DNA from: Caballeronia arvi
GTDB lineage: Bacteria; Pseudomonadota; Gammaproteobacteria; Burkholderiales; Burkholderiaceae
Assembly (NCBI RefSeq): GCF_001544695.2
Contig: NZ_FCOM02000031.1
Span: 1-64,000, forward strand
DNA: 64,000 nucleotides
Direction of reading: 5' to 3'
The position numbers and the translations under genes are program-made. Below the pieces are notes generated by a model. That model searched no databases. It saw only the letters and a program-made list of their open reading frames with translations, and was not told the origin of the DNA. Positions 35,589-44,738 of this stretch are shown in pieces; position 1 is the stretch's first letter; every line of letters starts with the position of its first letter.

Positions 35589-36509
35589 TTATTGCGGCGG
35601 CAAATACTTCAGTGGGTCAACAGGTTTTCCCTGCCGGCGAACTTCGAAATGCAACATCACGCGGTCCGAATCGCTGTTCCCCATCTCAGCGATTTTCTGC
35701 CCTTTAGTTACCGCGTCTCCCTCTTTTACCATCAAAGCACGATTATGTGCGTACGCCGTCAGAAAAGTTGCGTCGTGCTTGATGATAATGAGATTGCCGT
35801 AGCCGCGCAGCCCATTTCCGGAGTAAACCACTCGGCCATCCGCCGACGCGTTGACCGCATCTCCCGCCGCGCCGCCAATATTCAAACCCTTGTTGCTCGC
35901 CTCGTTGAACGTGCCGAGAATCGGTCCGCGCGCCGGCCAGATGAACGCCGGCTGTGCCGCTGGCGCCGTGCTCGTGTCAGCGCCCGGTACCCCCGGTCCT
36001 GACGCCATGCCGGCCGCCGCACCCGCGGTGGCTCCCGGCGCCGCGCCCATGCCCGAATTCGGACCGTAGTACGGCGGCTGCGCACCGTTGAGCGGCTGCG
36101 CCTGCACGCCGCCGCCCACGATCGGCGCGGTCGCCACGCCGGGCGTCGCCGCCGCGACGTTCGCGCCCGGAGGCGCCACGCGCATGAGCTGGCCGACTTC
36201 GATCTGGTTCGGGTTGGTCAGGTTGTTCCACGTTGCGATGTCGTGATAATTCTGACCGTTTTCCAGTGCGATCCGATATAGGGTGTCGCCCGGTTTCACG
36301 CGGTAATAACCGGGAGGCGGCGGGCCGTTGTCCGGCGTCTGCGCCGCGGTAGTGCCGATGGGCGCGCCCGTTCTGTCGACGACGGGCGCCATGTCCATGC
36401 GCGTCGAACACGCCGCAAGCGCGGACAACGCCAGCACGCACACGCCGCGCTGCATCGCGCTCAGGCGTCGGTCCGCACTTTCTTCTCGCAAAGCACGAAG
36501 GATACTCAT
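35589..36509 (-). CDS. nlpD: NlpD-like lipoprotein, LysM plus M23 peptidase domain
   Basis: Envelope lipoprotein that activates the cell-division amidase AmiC. The signal peptide has lipobox LAAC with Cys34. A LysM peptidoglycan-binding domain lies at about 67-111 (YRVKPGDTLYRIALENGQNY). An Ala/Gly/Pro/Met-rich linker follows, and then a C-terminal LytM/M23 domain. That domain (GLNIGGAAGDAVNASADGRVVYSG ... LHFEVRRQGKPVDP) lacks the HxxxD zinc signature of active M23 enzymes, as expected for NlpD. The ATG at 36509 lies 5 bases after the pcm stop. Confidence 0.93.
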   Translation of the reverse strand: MSILRALREESADRRLSAMQRGVCVLALSALAACSTRMDMAPVVDRTGAPIGTTAAQTPDNGPPPPGYYRVKPGDTLYRIALENGQNYHDIATWNNLTNPNQIEVGQLMRVAPPGANVAAATPGVATAPIVGGGVQAQPLNGAQPPYYGPNSGMGAAPGATAGAAAGMASGPGVPGADTSTAPAAQPAFIWPARGPILGTFNEASNKGLNIGGAAGDAVNASADGRVVYSGNGLRGYGNLIIIKHDATFLTAYAHNRALMVKEGDAVTKGQKIAEMGNSDSDRVMLHFEVRRQGKPVDPLKYLPPQ

Positions 36510-36514
36510 CGGTG

Positions 36515-37597
36515 TCAAATCACTCCGGATTTTAAGGGTACAAAGAAAACGCGATCGAGCTGCTCTTCCCGCCATTGCGCCGCCGAAACGCGCGTAACGA
36601 GCGTCAGCACTTGCGACTGCGCGGCCTGCGATCCGACCGGCGCGACGAGCTTGCCGCCAACCGCCAGTTGATCGAGCAGGGCCTGAGGCACGTCGAGGCC
36701 CGCGCAGGCGATCACGATCGCGTCGAACGGCGCAGCCGCGGGCAAGCCGAGGCGCCCGTCGCCGTAATGCAGCCTGATGTTCGGCACGCGCAGCGGCCGA
36801 AGGTTGAGCTTTGCGCGCTCCGATAGCGGACGCACACGCTCGATCGAATAAACCTCAGTGGCGACTTGCGACAGCACCGCCGCCTGATAGCCACAGCCGG
36901 TGCCGATCTCCAGCACCTTGCTCAACGTGCGCCCCGCCGCGACCAGTTCGATCATGCGCGCCACGACGGACGGCTTCGAGATGGTCTGGTGATGACCGAT
37001 CGGCAGCGCGGCATCTTCATAAGCCTGCGCGGCGAGCCCCGGATCGACGAACATGTGGCGCGGGACCACGGACATCGCGTTGAGCACGCGCGGATCGGTC
37101 ACGCCATTCGAACGAAGCCGTTCGACCATACGCTCGCGCACCCGTTCCGACGTGAGCGTCTGCATGCTCGCGAGCGCAACATTGGGCGCGCCTTTTCGCG
37201 TGCCGGCCGTGGCGGCGTTCAGGGCGCGCTCGTCGGAGCGCGGTGCGACGCGCAATGCGCTCGTGCGCGGTGCATGATGAGTCTGCGCGGCGCTCTTGTT
37301 AGCGACCGGAACCGGTTTCGCGACGCTCGCCGCGCCCGGCGCGGGCTTCACGCCGGAATGCGTGGGAAAAACAGACGTGGCCGGCTTCGCGGAGGCGGCG
37401 GCCGTCGCAGGATTTTTCATCGTCGCGTTCGCCGCGCGCGATGGACCGGGTTTCGCCGGTTGCGCCGGCGCTGACTTGAGCGCTGAAGCGGCGCCTTGCT
37501 TGCCGCGCGCGTCTTGCGCACGGGCTGCCGGCGAGCGCCGCTCGCGAACCAGATCCGCGAGCGCCAGCGGAAAGCGCTTGGCGCGCTCGTCCGTCAT
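36515..37597 (-). CDS. pcm: Protein-L-isoaspartate O-methyltransferase with long N-terminal extension
   Basis: Repairs isoaspartyl residues in aged proteins by SAM-dependent methylation. The catalytic domain starts near residue 143 (MQTLTSERVRERMVERLRSNG). It shows the family motifs PRHMFVDP, HHQTISKPSVVARM and the SAM motif EIGTGCGYQAAVL at about 225-237. It is preceded by an extension of about 140 residues rich in Ala, Pro, Lys and Thr, absent from the usual enzyme of about 210 residues. The ATG at 37597 overlaps the surE stop as ATGA. Order surE-pcm-nlpD-rpoS is the classic stationary-phase cluster. Confidence 0.92.
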   Translation of the reverse strand: MTDERAKRFPLALADLVRERRSPAARAQDARGKQGAASALKSAPAQPAKPGPSRAANATMKNPATAAASAKPATSVFPTHSGVKPAPGAASVAKPVPVANKSAAQTHHAPRTSALRVAPRSDERALNAATAGTRKGAPNVALASMQTLTSERVRERMVERLRSNGVTDPRVLNAMSVVPRHMFVDPGLAAQAYEDAALPIGHHQTISKPSVVARMIELVAAGRTLSKVLEIGTGCGYQAAVLSQVATEVYSIERVRPLSERAKLNLRPLRVPNIRLHYGDGRLGLPAAAPFDAIVIACAGLDVPQALLDQLAVGGKLVAPVGSQAAQSQVLTLVTRVSAAQWREEQLDRVFFVPLKSGVI

Positions 37598-38352
37598 GTG
37601 CGGCGGCTCCCGGCGCGCGCCCATTCGCGCGTCTCGACCATGAGCTTCGTGTGAGTCAGATCGAGTTGCAGCGGCGTGATCGACACGAAGCCGTTCGCGA
37701 CTGCGTGGAAATCGGTGCCTTCGCTTGCGTCGAGCGCGTCGCCGGACGGTCCGATCCAGTAGATCGGATTGCCGCGCGGGTCGCTCTGGCGGATGACCGG
37801 CTGCGACGGATGGCGCTTGCCGAGGCGCGTAACTTTCCATTCACGCAACTGATCGTAAGGCAGGCTCGGGATGTTCACGTTCAGCAACGGATGACCCGGC
37901 ATCGGATGATCGAGGAAATGTGCAACGATCTCCGCGGCGACGCGCGCGGCGTCTTCGAGATGAAGCCAGTCGCGGCCGACGAGCGAGAACGCGATCGCCG
38001 GAATGCCGAACATGAAGCCTTCGGTGGCCGCCGCGACGGTGCCCGAATACAGCGTGTCCTCGCCGACGTTCTGCCCGTTGTTGATACCGGACACGACGAG
38101 ATCCGGCTGCTGGTCGAGCATGCCGGTGAGCGCGATGTGCACGGAATCGGTCGGCGTACCGTTCACGAAGTTGAAACCGTTCGGCGCCTGATGAACGCTC
38201 AAGGGCCGCGACAGCGTAAGCGAGTTGGACGAGCCGCTGCAGTTTTGCTCGGGCGCCATCACCGTCACTTCGCCGAGCGGCTGCAGGACGTCGTGCAGCA
38301 CATTGATGCCGCGCGCCAGATAACCGTCGTCGTTGCTGAGTAGGATTCGCAT
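37594..38352 (-). CDS. surE: 5'/3'-nucleotidase SurE
   Basis: Survival protein, a metal-dependent nucleotidase and exopolyphosphatase. The N-terminal MRILLSNDDG carries the metal-binding Asp8 and Asp9. SGSSNSLT and VSGINNGQNVGEDTLYSGTVAAA complete the family active site. The 252 residues are normal. It is the first gene of the surE-pcm-nlpD-rpoS unit and is transcribed divergently from the quinone oxidoreductase. Confidence 0.96.
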   Translation of the reverse strand: MRILLSNDDGYLARGINVLHDVLQPLGEVTVMAPEQNCSGSSNSLTLSRPLSVHQAPNGFNFVNGTPTDSVHIALTGMLDQQPDLVVSGINNGQNVGEDTLYSGTVAAATEGFMFGIPAIAFSLVGRDWLHLEDAARVAAEIVAHFLDHPMPGHPLLNVNIPSLPYDQLREWKVTRLGKRHPSQPVIRQSDPRGNPIYWIGPSGDALDASEGTDFHAVANGFVSITPLQLDLTHTKLMVETREWARAGSRRT

Positions 38353-38476
38353 CCGACGATTGTAACCGAGGAAGCATGGCGCGACGACGACTCGAAGGCC
38401 CGGCCGCGCCGCTTCGCGTGCCCTGTCGCGTGCCCCGTTGCGTGCCCTACACTGACGTCATCTCAAAGGAGCAAAC

Positions 38477-39451
38477 ATGCGCGCCGTCAGATGCAACGAA
38501 CACGGACTGCCCGATACGCTTTCCATCGAAACGCTGCCCGACCTGCATCCCGAAGCGGGCGAAGTCGTCATCGACGTGAAAGCGGCGAGCGTGAATTTTC
38601 CGGATGTGCTCATCATCCAGAACAAGTATCAGTTCAAGCCGCCGCTGCCGTTCACGCCCGGCGCGGAATTCGCGGGCATCGTGCGCGAAGTGGGCGCGGG
38701 CGTCACGCGCCTCAGGCCCGGCATGCGCGTGGCCGCGTACACGGCGCAAGGCGCGTTCGCCGAACAGGCGCGCGCAAAGGAAGCGGACTGCATCGCGCTG
38801 CCCGACGACGTCGATCTCGCCGACGCCGCCGCGTTCACGCTTGCGTACGGCACGTCGTACCACGCGCTCGTCGATCGCGGCGCGTTGCAGGCAGGCGAGA
38901 CGCTGCTCGTACTCGGTGCGGCGGGCGGCGTCGGCGTCGCGGCGATCCAGATCGGCAAGCTCGTCGGCGCGCGCGTGATCGCGGCGGCATCGAGCGCGGA
39001 AAAGCTCACGTTCTGTCGCGAGCATGGCGCCGATGACATCATCGATTACGCGAAGGAAGATCTGCGCGAGCGCGTCAAGTCACTGACGGACGGCAACGGG
39101 CCGGATGTCATCTTCGATCCGGTCGGTGGCGCGTATGCGGAGCCCGCGTTTCGCAGCATCGGCTGGCGCGGGCGGTATCTGGTCGTCGGCTTCGCGAACG
39201 GCGAGATTCCGAAGCTGCCGCTCAATCTCGCGCTGTTGAAAGGCGCGAGCATCGTAGGCGTGTTCTGGGGCGGTCACATGCAGCGCGAACACGCGCTCGC
39301 CGATCACGAGTTCGCGACGATGGTCGACTGGATCAAGGCTGGCAAGTTGCGGCCCGTCGTCACGAAGCGCTATTCGCTCGACGAAACGCCGCAGGCGCTC
39401 GACGACATGATGAATCGCCGCGTGACCGGCAAAGTCGTGATCGAGCCGTAA
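38477..39451 (+). CDS. NADPH:quinone oxidoreductase-like zinc-free alcohol dehydrogenase family protein
   Basis: Medium-chain dehydrogenase/reductase of the quinone oxidoreductase branch, 324 residues. A GroES-like N-terminal domain (VNFPDVLIIQNKYQFKPPLPFTPGAEFAG) is followed by a Rossmann fold with the nucleotide-binding AAGGVGVAAIQIGK at about 153-166. Catalytic-zinc ligands of true alcohol dehydrogenases are absent, supporting the Qor-type assignment. A typical AAAGGAG site precedes the ATG. The physiological substrate is unknown. Confidence 0.88.
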   Translation: MRAVRCNEHGLPDTLSIETLPDLHPEAGEVVIDVKAASVNFPDVLIIQNKYQFKPPLPFTPGAEFAGIVREVGAGVTRLRPGMRVAAYTAQGAFAEQARAKEADCIALPDDVDLADAAAFTLAYGTSYHALVDRGALQAGETLLVLGAAGGVGVAAIQIGKLVGARVIAAASSAEKLTFCREHGADDIIDYAKEDLRERVKSLTDGNGPDVIFDPVGGAYAEPAFRSIGWRGRYLVVGFANGEIPKLPLNLALLKGASIVGVFWGGHMQREHALADHEFATMVDWIKAGKLRPVVTKRYSLDETPQALDDMMNRRVTGKVVIEP

Positions 39452-39494
39452 GGCGGCTTGTTCGCGGCGCGCGTTTCGACGTGTACTTGTCGAA

Positions 39495-40469
39495 CTAGAG
39501 GCGCCGCGACTGCGCGCCAGGCAGCATGCCGATGCGCTCCGCCTGGCGTGTTTTGGCGTCGGCGAAATCGGCCGCCACATAATGGTGCTGCGCGCGAGCA
39601 TGCTTGTCGTGCAGCATCTGAAAGGCCGTCATGACGCGCCGCACCGTGAGCAGGCGTTGCCACATGCGCTCCCTGAGCGCGCCGAACGGCAGCACGGAAA
39701 GCGGCAGCACGACCGCGCCCGGTCCCCAGCCCGGACGCCAGGAGCGCGCGAGGCCCCGTCGCATGAAAAGCGACAACGTCGGCACGCCGATGCACGACGC
39801 GAGATGCCCGAGACCCGAATCGTTGCCGATGAACCAGGACGACTCGGCAATCCACGTCGCGACTTCGCCCAACCGCGGCAGCGCGTTGATCTCGCATCCT
39901 TCGCTGGCGATGTCGCCCCATGCGCCGAATTCGGCAGGCGCGACGAGAAAACTCGGCTGCCAATGCAGATGCGCGAGCCCGCGCGAGAGTGCCAGAAACT
40001 TTGCGCGGCCCCACATCTTCTCGGGATGGCTGCCCGTCGGATGGATGGCGATGCGATTCGCGAAGCGCCCTTCCACCACGCCCGCCGGCACGGCGAGGCC
40101 ATTCGCGCGCGTGACATCACGCAGGCCGAACACCTTCGTCGCGACCTCGACGATACGGTCCACCATGTGCTTCGAGCCGCGGTATTCGGGCAGCGTCGCG
40201 AGACACAGCGTCTCGCCGGAACGGCTGAGCGCCGCTGCATAGTCGGTCGGCAGCAGTTCGATCACCGTATCGAACGCGCCCTGCCAGGCGTCGGGCTGCG
40301 CTACTGTTACGTGCGGAAACCAGTCCGCAAGCTGCTCCGCGACCCAACCGAACACGACGGGCCGATAACCATTGCGGAGGAGATTGTTGACGAGGACGAG
40401 CCCGATGAGGCTGTCACCGATCGGTGATGGCAACACCACCGCAATCGAACTGTCAGTTCGCAGATTCAT
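39495..40469 (-). CDS. Glycosyltransferase family 9 (heptosyltransferase-like)
   Basis: GT-B-fold protein of 324 residues related to LPS heptosyltransferases. The N-terminus IAVVLPSPIGDSLIGLVLVNNL matches the family start (GDxL). The sugar-nucleotide site is marked by IHPTGSHPEKMWGRAKF and by FIGNDSGLGHLASCIGVPT. It probably adds a sugar to the lipopolysaccharide core or a similar surface glycan. No other LPS gene is adjacent, so the acceptor is unknown. Confidence 0.82.
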   Translation of the reverse strand: MNLRTDSSIAVVLPSPIGDSLIGLVLVNNLLRNGYRPVVFGWVAEQLADWFPHVTVAQPDAWQGAFDTVIELLPTDYAAALSRSGETLCLATLPEYRGSKHMVDRIVEVATKVFGLRDVTRANGLAVPAGVVEGRFANRIAIHPTGSHPEKMWGRAKFLALSRGLAHLHWQPSFLVAPAEFGAWGDIASEGCEINALPRLGEVATWIAESSWFIGNDSGLGHLASCIGVPTLSLFMRRGLARSWRPGWGPGAVVLPLSVLPFGALRERMWQRLLTVRRVMTAFQMLHDKHARAQHHYVAADFADAKTRQAERIGMLPGAQSRRL

Positions 40470-40741
40470 TCCTGTTCTCGCGGAATCGCGCAGATGAGCG
40501 CCGCGCCGATGACGCGCGGCAGCATCCGAATTCAGAGTGTCGCTTGGATTGCGTGACGACCTGATGTGTTCCCGACGCCTGCTTCGGACAGGTCACGCGG
40601 GATCCGTATGGACCCGCGGTGCGGCACCGGGATTAGCGCAGCATCATAAAGATATCTGCCGTGCGTGACCATAGCCGATTCGCCGGAACCGGTGTGGCAC
40701 GAATTGTCGCGCAAATCGCCGGCGTCTGCCGGCCGCGCCCG

Positions 40742-41566
40742 TCAGAGCTTTTCCGTTTCGCCGCTCTTTGGCTGCCACTTCATGAGGCGACGCTCGACCA
40801 GCGCGACGAGACCGTCGAGCACGAGCGCGAACGCCGTCAGCACGAGAATGCCGGCGAAGACGGTGTTGATGTCGAAGGTGCCTTCGGCCTGAAGAATCAG
40901 ATAGCCGACGCCGCGCGCCGACCCGAGATATTCCCCGACAACCGAGCCGACGAAGGCCAGTCCGACCGACGTATGCAAGCTGGAAAACACCCAGCTCGTC
41001 GCGCTCGGTAGATAAACGTACCGCAACAGTTGCTTGCGGTTCGCGCCGAGCATGCGCGCATTGGCGAGCACGACCGGGCTCACTTCCTTCACGCCCTGAT
41101 AGACGTTGAAGAACACGATGAAAAACACGAGCGTCACGCCGAGCGCGACCTTCGACCAGATGCCGAGCCCGAACCACACGGCGAAGATCGGCGCGAGGAT
41201 CACGCGCGGCATCGAGTTGGCGGCTTTGATGTAGGGATCGAGAAGCGCGCTTGTCGTCGGTGCGAGCGCGAGCCAGAGGCCGACGCCCAATCCGAACACC
41301 GTGCCGATCACGAACGCCAGCACCGTTTCGATCAGCGTCACCCACAAGTGAATGTAGATCTCGCCGCTCGTGAACCATTCCCAGATGCGCACCAGCACCT
41401 TCTGCGGCTCGCCGAAGAAGAATGCGGCCTTGTTGGCGTCGTCGAAATAGAAAGGCGGCAGAAGCGTCGGGCTCGTGAGCGCGTACCACAACGCGAAACA
41501 CACGAGCAGCAACAGCCATTGCCACACGATGAGGTTCGTCCGATTCGGGCGCAGCTTGTTCCACAT
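40742..41566 (-). CDS. ABC transporter permease, NitT/TauT type
   Basis: Inner-membrane permease of 274 residues with about six hydrophobic segments. The binding-protein-dependent transport signature is present (EYLGSARGVGYLILQAEGTF region and the preceding LHTSVGLAFVGSVVGE). Members of this branch import nitrate, sulfonates, taurine, thiamin precursors or aromatic acids; the substrate cannot be assigned. Last gene of the three-gene importer operon (binding protein, ATPase, permease), 12 bases downstream of the ATPase. Confidence 0.9.
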   Translation of the reverse strand: MWNKLRPNRTNLIVWQWLLLLVCFALWYALTSPTLLPPFYFDDANKAAFFFGEPQKVLVRIWEWFTSGEIYIHLWVTLIETVLAFVIGTVFGLGVGLWLALAPTTSALLDPYIKAANSMPRVILAPIFAVWFGLGIWSKVALGVTLVFFIVFFNVYQGVKEVSPVVLANARMLGANRKQLLRYVYLPSATSWVFSSLHTSVGLAFVGSVVGEYLGSARGVGYLILQAEGTFDINTVFAGILVLTAFALVLDGLVALVERRLMKWQPKSGETEKL

Positions 41567-41578
41567 GGTCGTATCGTC

Positions 41579-42412
41579 TTATTCGGCGGCGGCGGTGGGC
41601 TTCAGCTGCTGCTGATAGCCCTTCAACACTTCCTCGCGCAGCACGCCCCAGATCTGCGCATGCAGTTCGACGAAGCGTGGATGCGAGCGGATTTCGGCGA
41701 CATCGCGCGGGCGCGGCAGGTCGATCGCGAATTCGCCGATCGGATGCGTGCCCGGCCCCGCCGACAACACGATCACGCGGTCGGACATCGAGATCGCTTC
41801 GTCCAGATCGTGCGTGATGAAAAGCACCGCCTTGCGCTTGGCCGCCCACAGATCGAGCAACTCGTTTTCCATCAGCTGACGCGTCTGGATGTCGAGCGCG
41901 GAGAACGGCTCGTCCATCAGGATGATGTCGGGATCGAGGATGAGCGTTTGCGCCATCGCGACGCGCTTTCTCATGCCGCCCGACAGTTGATGCGGATAGC
42001 GGTCGCCGAAGCCGCCGAGACCCACGCGCTTCAACCATTCCTCGCCGCGCGCATCGGCCTCCTGTTTCGACACGCCCTGAAACACGAGGCCGGCCGTCAC
42101 GTTGTCGAGCGCGGAGCGCCACGGCATCAGCGCATCGGCCTGGAACATGTAGCCCGCGCGCTTGTTGATGCCCGCAAGCTTTTCGCCGAACACGCTCACG
42201 GTTCCCGACGAAGGCGCAAGCAACCCCGCCGATACGTTCAGCAGCGTGGACTTGCCGCAGCCGGTCGGCCCGACCACCGAGACGAACTCGCCCGGCGCGA
42301 TCCTGAGGCTCGTATTGCGGACCGCGGTGTAGCGGTCCTTGCGGCTCTCGCGCGAAGCGAACGTGCAGGTGACGTCCTCCAGCGCGAGCGCGTGATTCGA
42401 TGGCGCGTTCAT
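41579..42412 (-). CDS. ABC transporter ATP-binding protein, NitT/TauT type
   Basis: 277 residues. Walker A GPTGCGKST at about 48-56, signature LSGGMRKRVAMAQ, Walker B LILDPDIILMDEPF and the switch His in LFITHDLDEA are all intact. It powers the adjacent permease. The start is 3 bases after the binding-protein stop, so the two are translationally close. Confidence 0.95.
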   Translation of the reverse strand: MNAPSNHALALEDVTCTFASRESRKDRYTAVRNTSLRIAPGEFVSVVGPTGCGKSTLLNVSAGLLAPSSGTVSVFGEKLAGINKRAGYMFQADALMPWRSALDNVTAGLVFQGVSKQEADARGEEWLKRVGLGGFGDRYPHQLSGGMRKRVAMAQTLILDPDIILMDEPFSALDIQTRQLMENELLDLWAAKRKAVLFITHDLDEAISMSDRVIVLSAGPGTHPIGEFAIDLPRPRDVAEIRSHPRFVELHAQIWGVLREEVLKGYQQQLKPTAAAE

Positions 42413-42415
42413 CGA

Positions 42416-43453
42416 TCAGACCTTAACGGTGGCGAGCGCCTTCTTCACGAAGTCGTTGGTCCACGTCTTCGACAGATCGATCGGCTTGCCCTTCACGGTT
42501 TCGTCGAAGGCTTGCAGCGTCTTGAGCGAAGTCGCGGGACCGTCGGCGGGCATCAGGCCGTCGGGCGACAGCGCTTCTTTCACGTGCTGCCATGAATCGA
42601 GATACAGCGCGCGATCGCCGAGCAGGTAGCTTTCCGGCACCGTCGCGATGAGATCCTTGCCCGATGCGCCTTGCAGCCACCTCAACGCGCGGACCATCGC
42701 GTTGGTGAGCGCCTGAGTCGTGTTCGGGTTTTTCGTGATGAAGCTCTGCGATGCATACAGGCAGCCCGCCGGCATGTTGCCGCCGAACACCTTGACGGTA
42801 TCGGCGAGCGTGCGTGTGTCCGACACGATGCGGATATCGCCCGCGCGGTCGAGCTTCGTCATCACCGGATCGAGATTGGCGATCGCGTCGATCTGCCCGG
42901 ACTGCAGCGCGGCGATCGCGCCCGCCCCCGCACCCACGCCGATGAACGACACGTCGCTCGCCTTGAGCCCGGCTTGCGCGAGCACGAAGCCCGCCATGAT
43001 CGAGGTCGACGAACCCGGCGCCGTCACGCCGATTTTCTTGCCCTTCAGATCCGCGACCGACTTGTAGTTCGGCATCGTCTTCTTCGATACGGCAAGCACG
43101 ATCTGCGGCGCGCGTCCTTGCAGCACGAATTCGCGGAAATACTGGCTCTTCGCCTGAAGCAGGAGCGTGTGCTCGAATGCGCCCGACACGACATCCGCGC
43201 TGCCGCCGACCGCCGCCTGCAGCGCCTTCGCGCCGCCCGCAAAATCGGCGATCTCGACTTCGAGACCTTCGTCCTTGAAGTAGTTGCGGCGCTCCGCGAT
43301 GGTGAGCGGCAGATAGTAGAAGAGATTCTTGCCGCCGACCGCGATGGATACCTTGGCCTGTTCCGGCTTGTTCTGCGCAAACGCGAGCGGCATGCCCGAA
43401 AGTGCCCCACCCGCGAGCACGGCGCCGCTCGCGATGAACGTTCTGCGTTTCAT
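42416..43453 (-). CDS. ABC transporter substrate-binding protein, NMT1/SsuA-like
   Basis: Periplasmic solute-binding protein of 345 residues. The N-terminus MKRRTFIASGAVLAGGALSG with cleavage near residue 26 (AFA-Q) resembles a Tat-like or Sec signal with an RR pair. The mature part shows the NitT/TauT-type layout (YLPLTIAERRNYFKDEGLEVEI, GGSADVVSGAFEHTL, KGKKIGVTAPGSSTS). The bound ligand is unknown. First gene of the importer operon and directly downstream of a CoA-transferase gene, which hints at an organic-acid-type substrate (inference). Confidence 0.9.
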   Translation of the reverse strand: MKRRTFIASGAVLAGGALSGMPLAFAQNKPEQAKVSIAVGGKNLFYYLPLTIAERRNYFKDEGLEVEIADFAGGAKALQAAVGGSADVVSGAFEHTLLLQAKSQYFREFVLQGRAPQIVLAVSKKTMPNYKSVADLKGKKIGVTAPGSSTSIMAGFVLAQAGLKASDVSFIGVGAGAGAIAALQSGQIDAIANLDPVMTKLDRAGDIRIVSDTRTLADTVKVFGGNMPAGCLYASQSFITKNPNTTQALTNAMVRALRWLQGASGKDLIATVPESYLLGDRALYLDSWQHVKEALSPDGLMPADGPATSLKTLQAFDETVKGKPIDLSKTWTNDFVKKALATVKV

Positions 43454-43507
43454 CGTCTCTGTCTCCTTGGAATTCTTGTAGTCCGCGAGCGCGTCAGATC
43501 ACGCGCA

Positions 43508-44713
43508 TCAAATCACTTTTTCAGCCCGCAGCCGCGCAATATCGTCGGCATCATACCCGAGCGTCTGAAGTACTTCATCCGTGTGTTCACCGAGTTGCGG
43601 GCCGAGCCAGCGCGTCTCGCCCGGCGTTTCCGAAAGCTTCGGCGTGACGTTGGGCAGCGTGATTTCCTTGCCGTCCTGCCACGGAAAACGCTGCATCATC
43701 TGACGCGCGATGTATTGCGGATCGGTGAACATGTCCGCGACGCTGTAGATGCGGCCAGCAGGAACATCGGCGGCGTTGAGCACGGCGAGCGCTTCCTCGA
43801 TGCCGCGCGTCGAAAGCCATGCGGCGATGGCGTCATCGATTTCCTGCGTGCGCGGCACGCGGCCGTCGTTCGACGCGAGCGCAGGATCGTTCGCGAGATC
43901 CGCGCGGTCGATGGCGTTCATCAGGCGCTTGAAGATCGGATCGCTGTTGCCGCCGATCACGATGCTGCCATCGCGGCAAGGATAGGTATTCGACGGCACG
44001 ATGCCCGGCAGCGAGGCTCCGGTGCGCTCGCGCACCATGCCGTACACGCCATATTCGGGCACGACGCTTTCCATCATGTTGAAGACGGCTTCGTACAGCG
44101 CCACGTCGACGACCTGCCCTTTGCCGCCGTTCACGCGGACGTGATGCAGCGCCATCATGCCGCCAATCACGCCGTGCAGCGCGGCGATCGAATCGCCGAT
44201 CGAGATGCCGATGCGCGGCGGCGGCAGGTCCGGATAGCCCGTGATGTGGCGCAGCCCGCCCATCGATTCCGCGATCGCGCCGAAGCCCGGCCGATCGCGA
44301 TACGGCCCGGTCTGGCCGTATCCGGAAAGCCGCACCATCACGAGGCCGGGGTTGTCTTCCGATAGCACTTCATAACCGAGCCCGAGCTTTTCGAGCAGGC
44401 CCGGGCGAAAATTCTCGATGACGATATCGGCTTCCTTCGCGAGCCGCCGGACGATCGCCTTGCCTTCGTCGGCCTTGAGATTCACCGTCACCGATTTCTT
44501 GTTGCGCGCCTGCACCGCCCACCACAGCGACGTGCCGCCCACTTCGGGATACAGCTTGCGCCACTTGCGCAGCGGATCGCCGCCATTCGGATCTTCGATC
44601 TTGATGACATCGGCGCCGAATTCGCCCATGAAGCGTGCGGCGAACGGCCCGGCGATGAGCGTGCCAAGTTCCAGAACCTTGACGCCGGCGAGTGGTCCCG
44701 TCGTTGCGCTCAT
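43508..44713 (-). CDS. CaiB/BaiF family (type III) CoA-transferase
   Basis: Moves CoA from an acyl-CoA donor to an organic acid acceptor. Family features include GVKVLELGTLIAGPFAARFMGEFGADVIKIE at the N-terminus, the NFRPGLLEKLGLGYE segment and a candidate catalytic Asp in ISIGDSIAALHG. The start at 44713 (MSATTGP) was chosen because its GGAG ribosome binding site is 8 bases away; the ATG at 44719 would be only 2 bases from it. Length is 401 residues. The substrate is unknown; proximity to the NitT/TauT importer suggests that the two may handle one compound. Confidence 0.9.
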   Translation of the reverse strand: MSATTGPLAGVKVLELGTLIAGPFAARFMGEFGADVIKIEDPNGGDPLRKWRKLYPEVGGTSLWWAVQARNKKSVTVNLKADEGKAIVRRLAKEADIVIENFRPGLLEKLGLGYEVLSEDNPGLVMVRLSGYGQTGPYRDRPGFGAIAESMGGLRHITGYPDLPPPRIGISIGDSIAALHGVIGGMMALHHVRVNGGKGQVVDVALYEAVFNMMESVVPEYGVYGMVRERTGASLPGIVPSNTYPCRDGSIVIGGNSDPIFKRLMNAIDRADLANDPALASNDGRVPRTQEIDDAIAAWLSTRGIEEALAVLNAADVPAGRIYSVADMFTDPQYIARQMMQRFPWQDGKEITLPNVTPKLSETPGETRWLGPQLGEHTDEVLQTLGYDADDIARLRAEKVI

Positions 44714-44738
44714 GGTCATGTCTCCAGTTGTTTTTTTT

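Noticed and set aside
40532..40714. 60-residue minus-strand open frame in the gap between the GT9 and permease genes
   Set aside because: No ribosome binding site, no similarity and a mixed composition; treated as non-coding.
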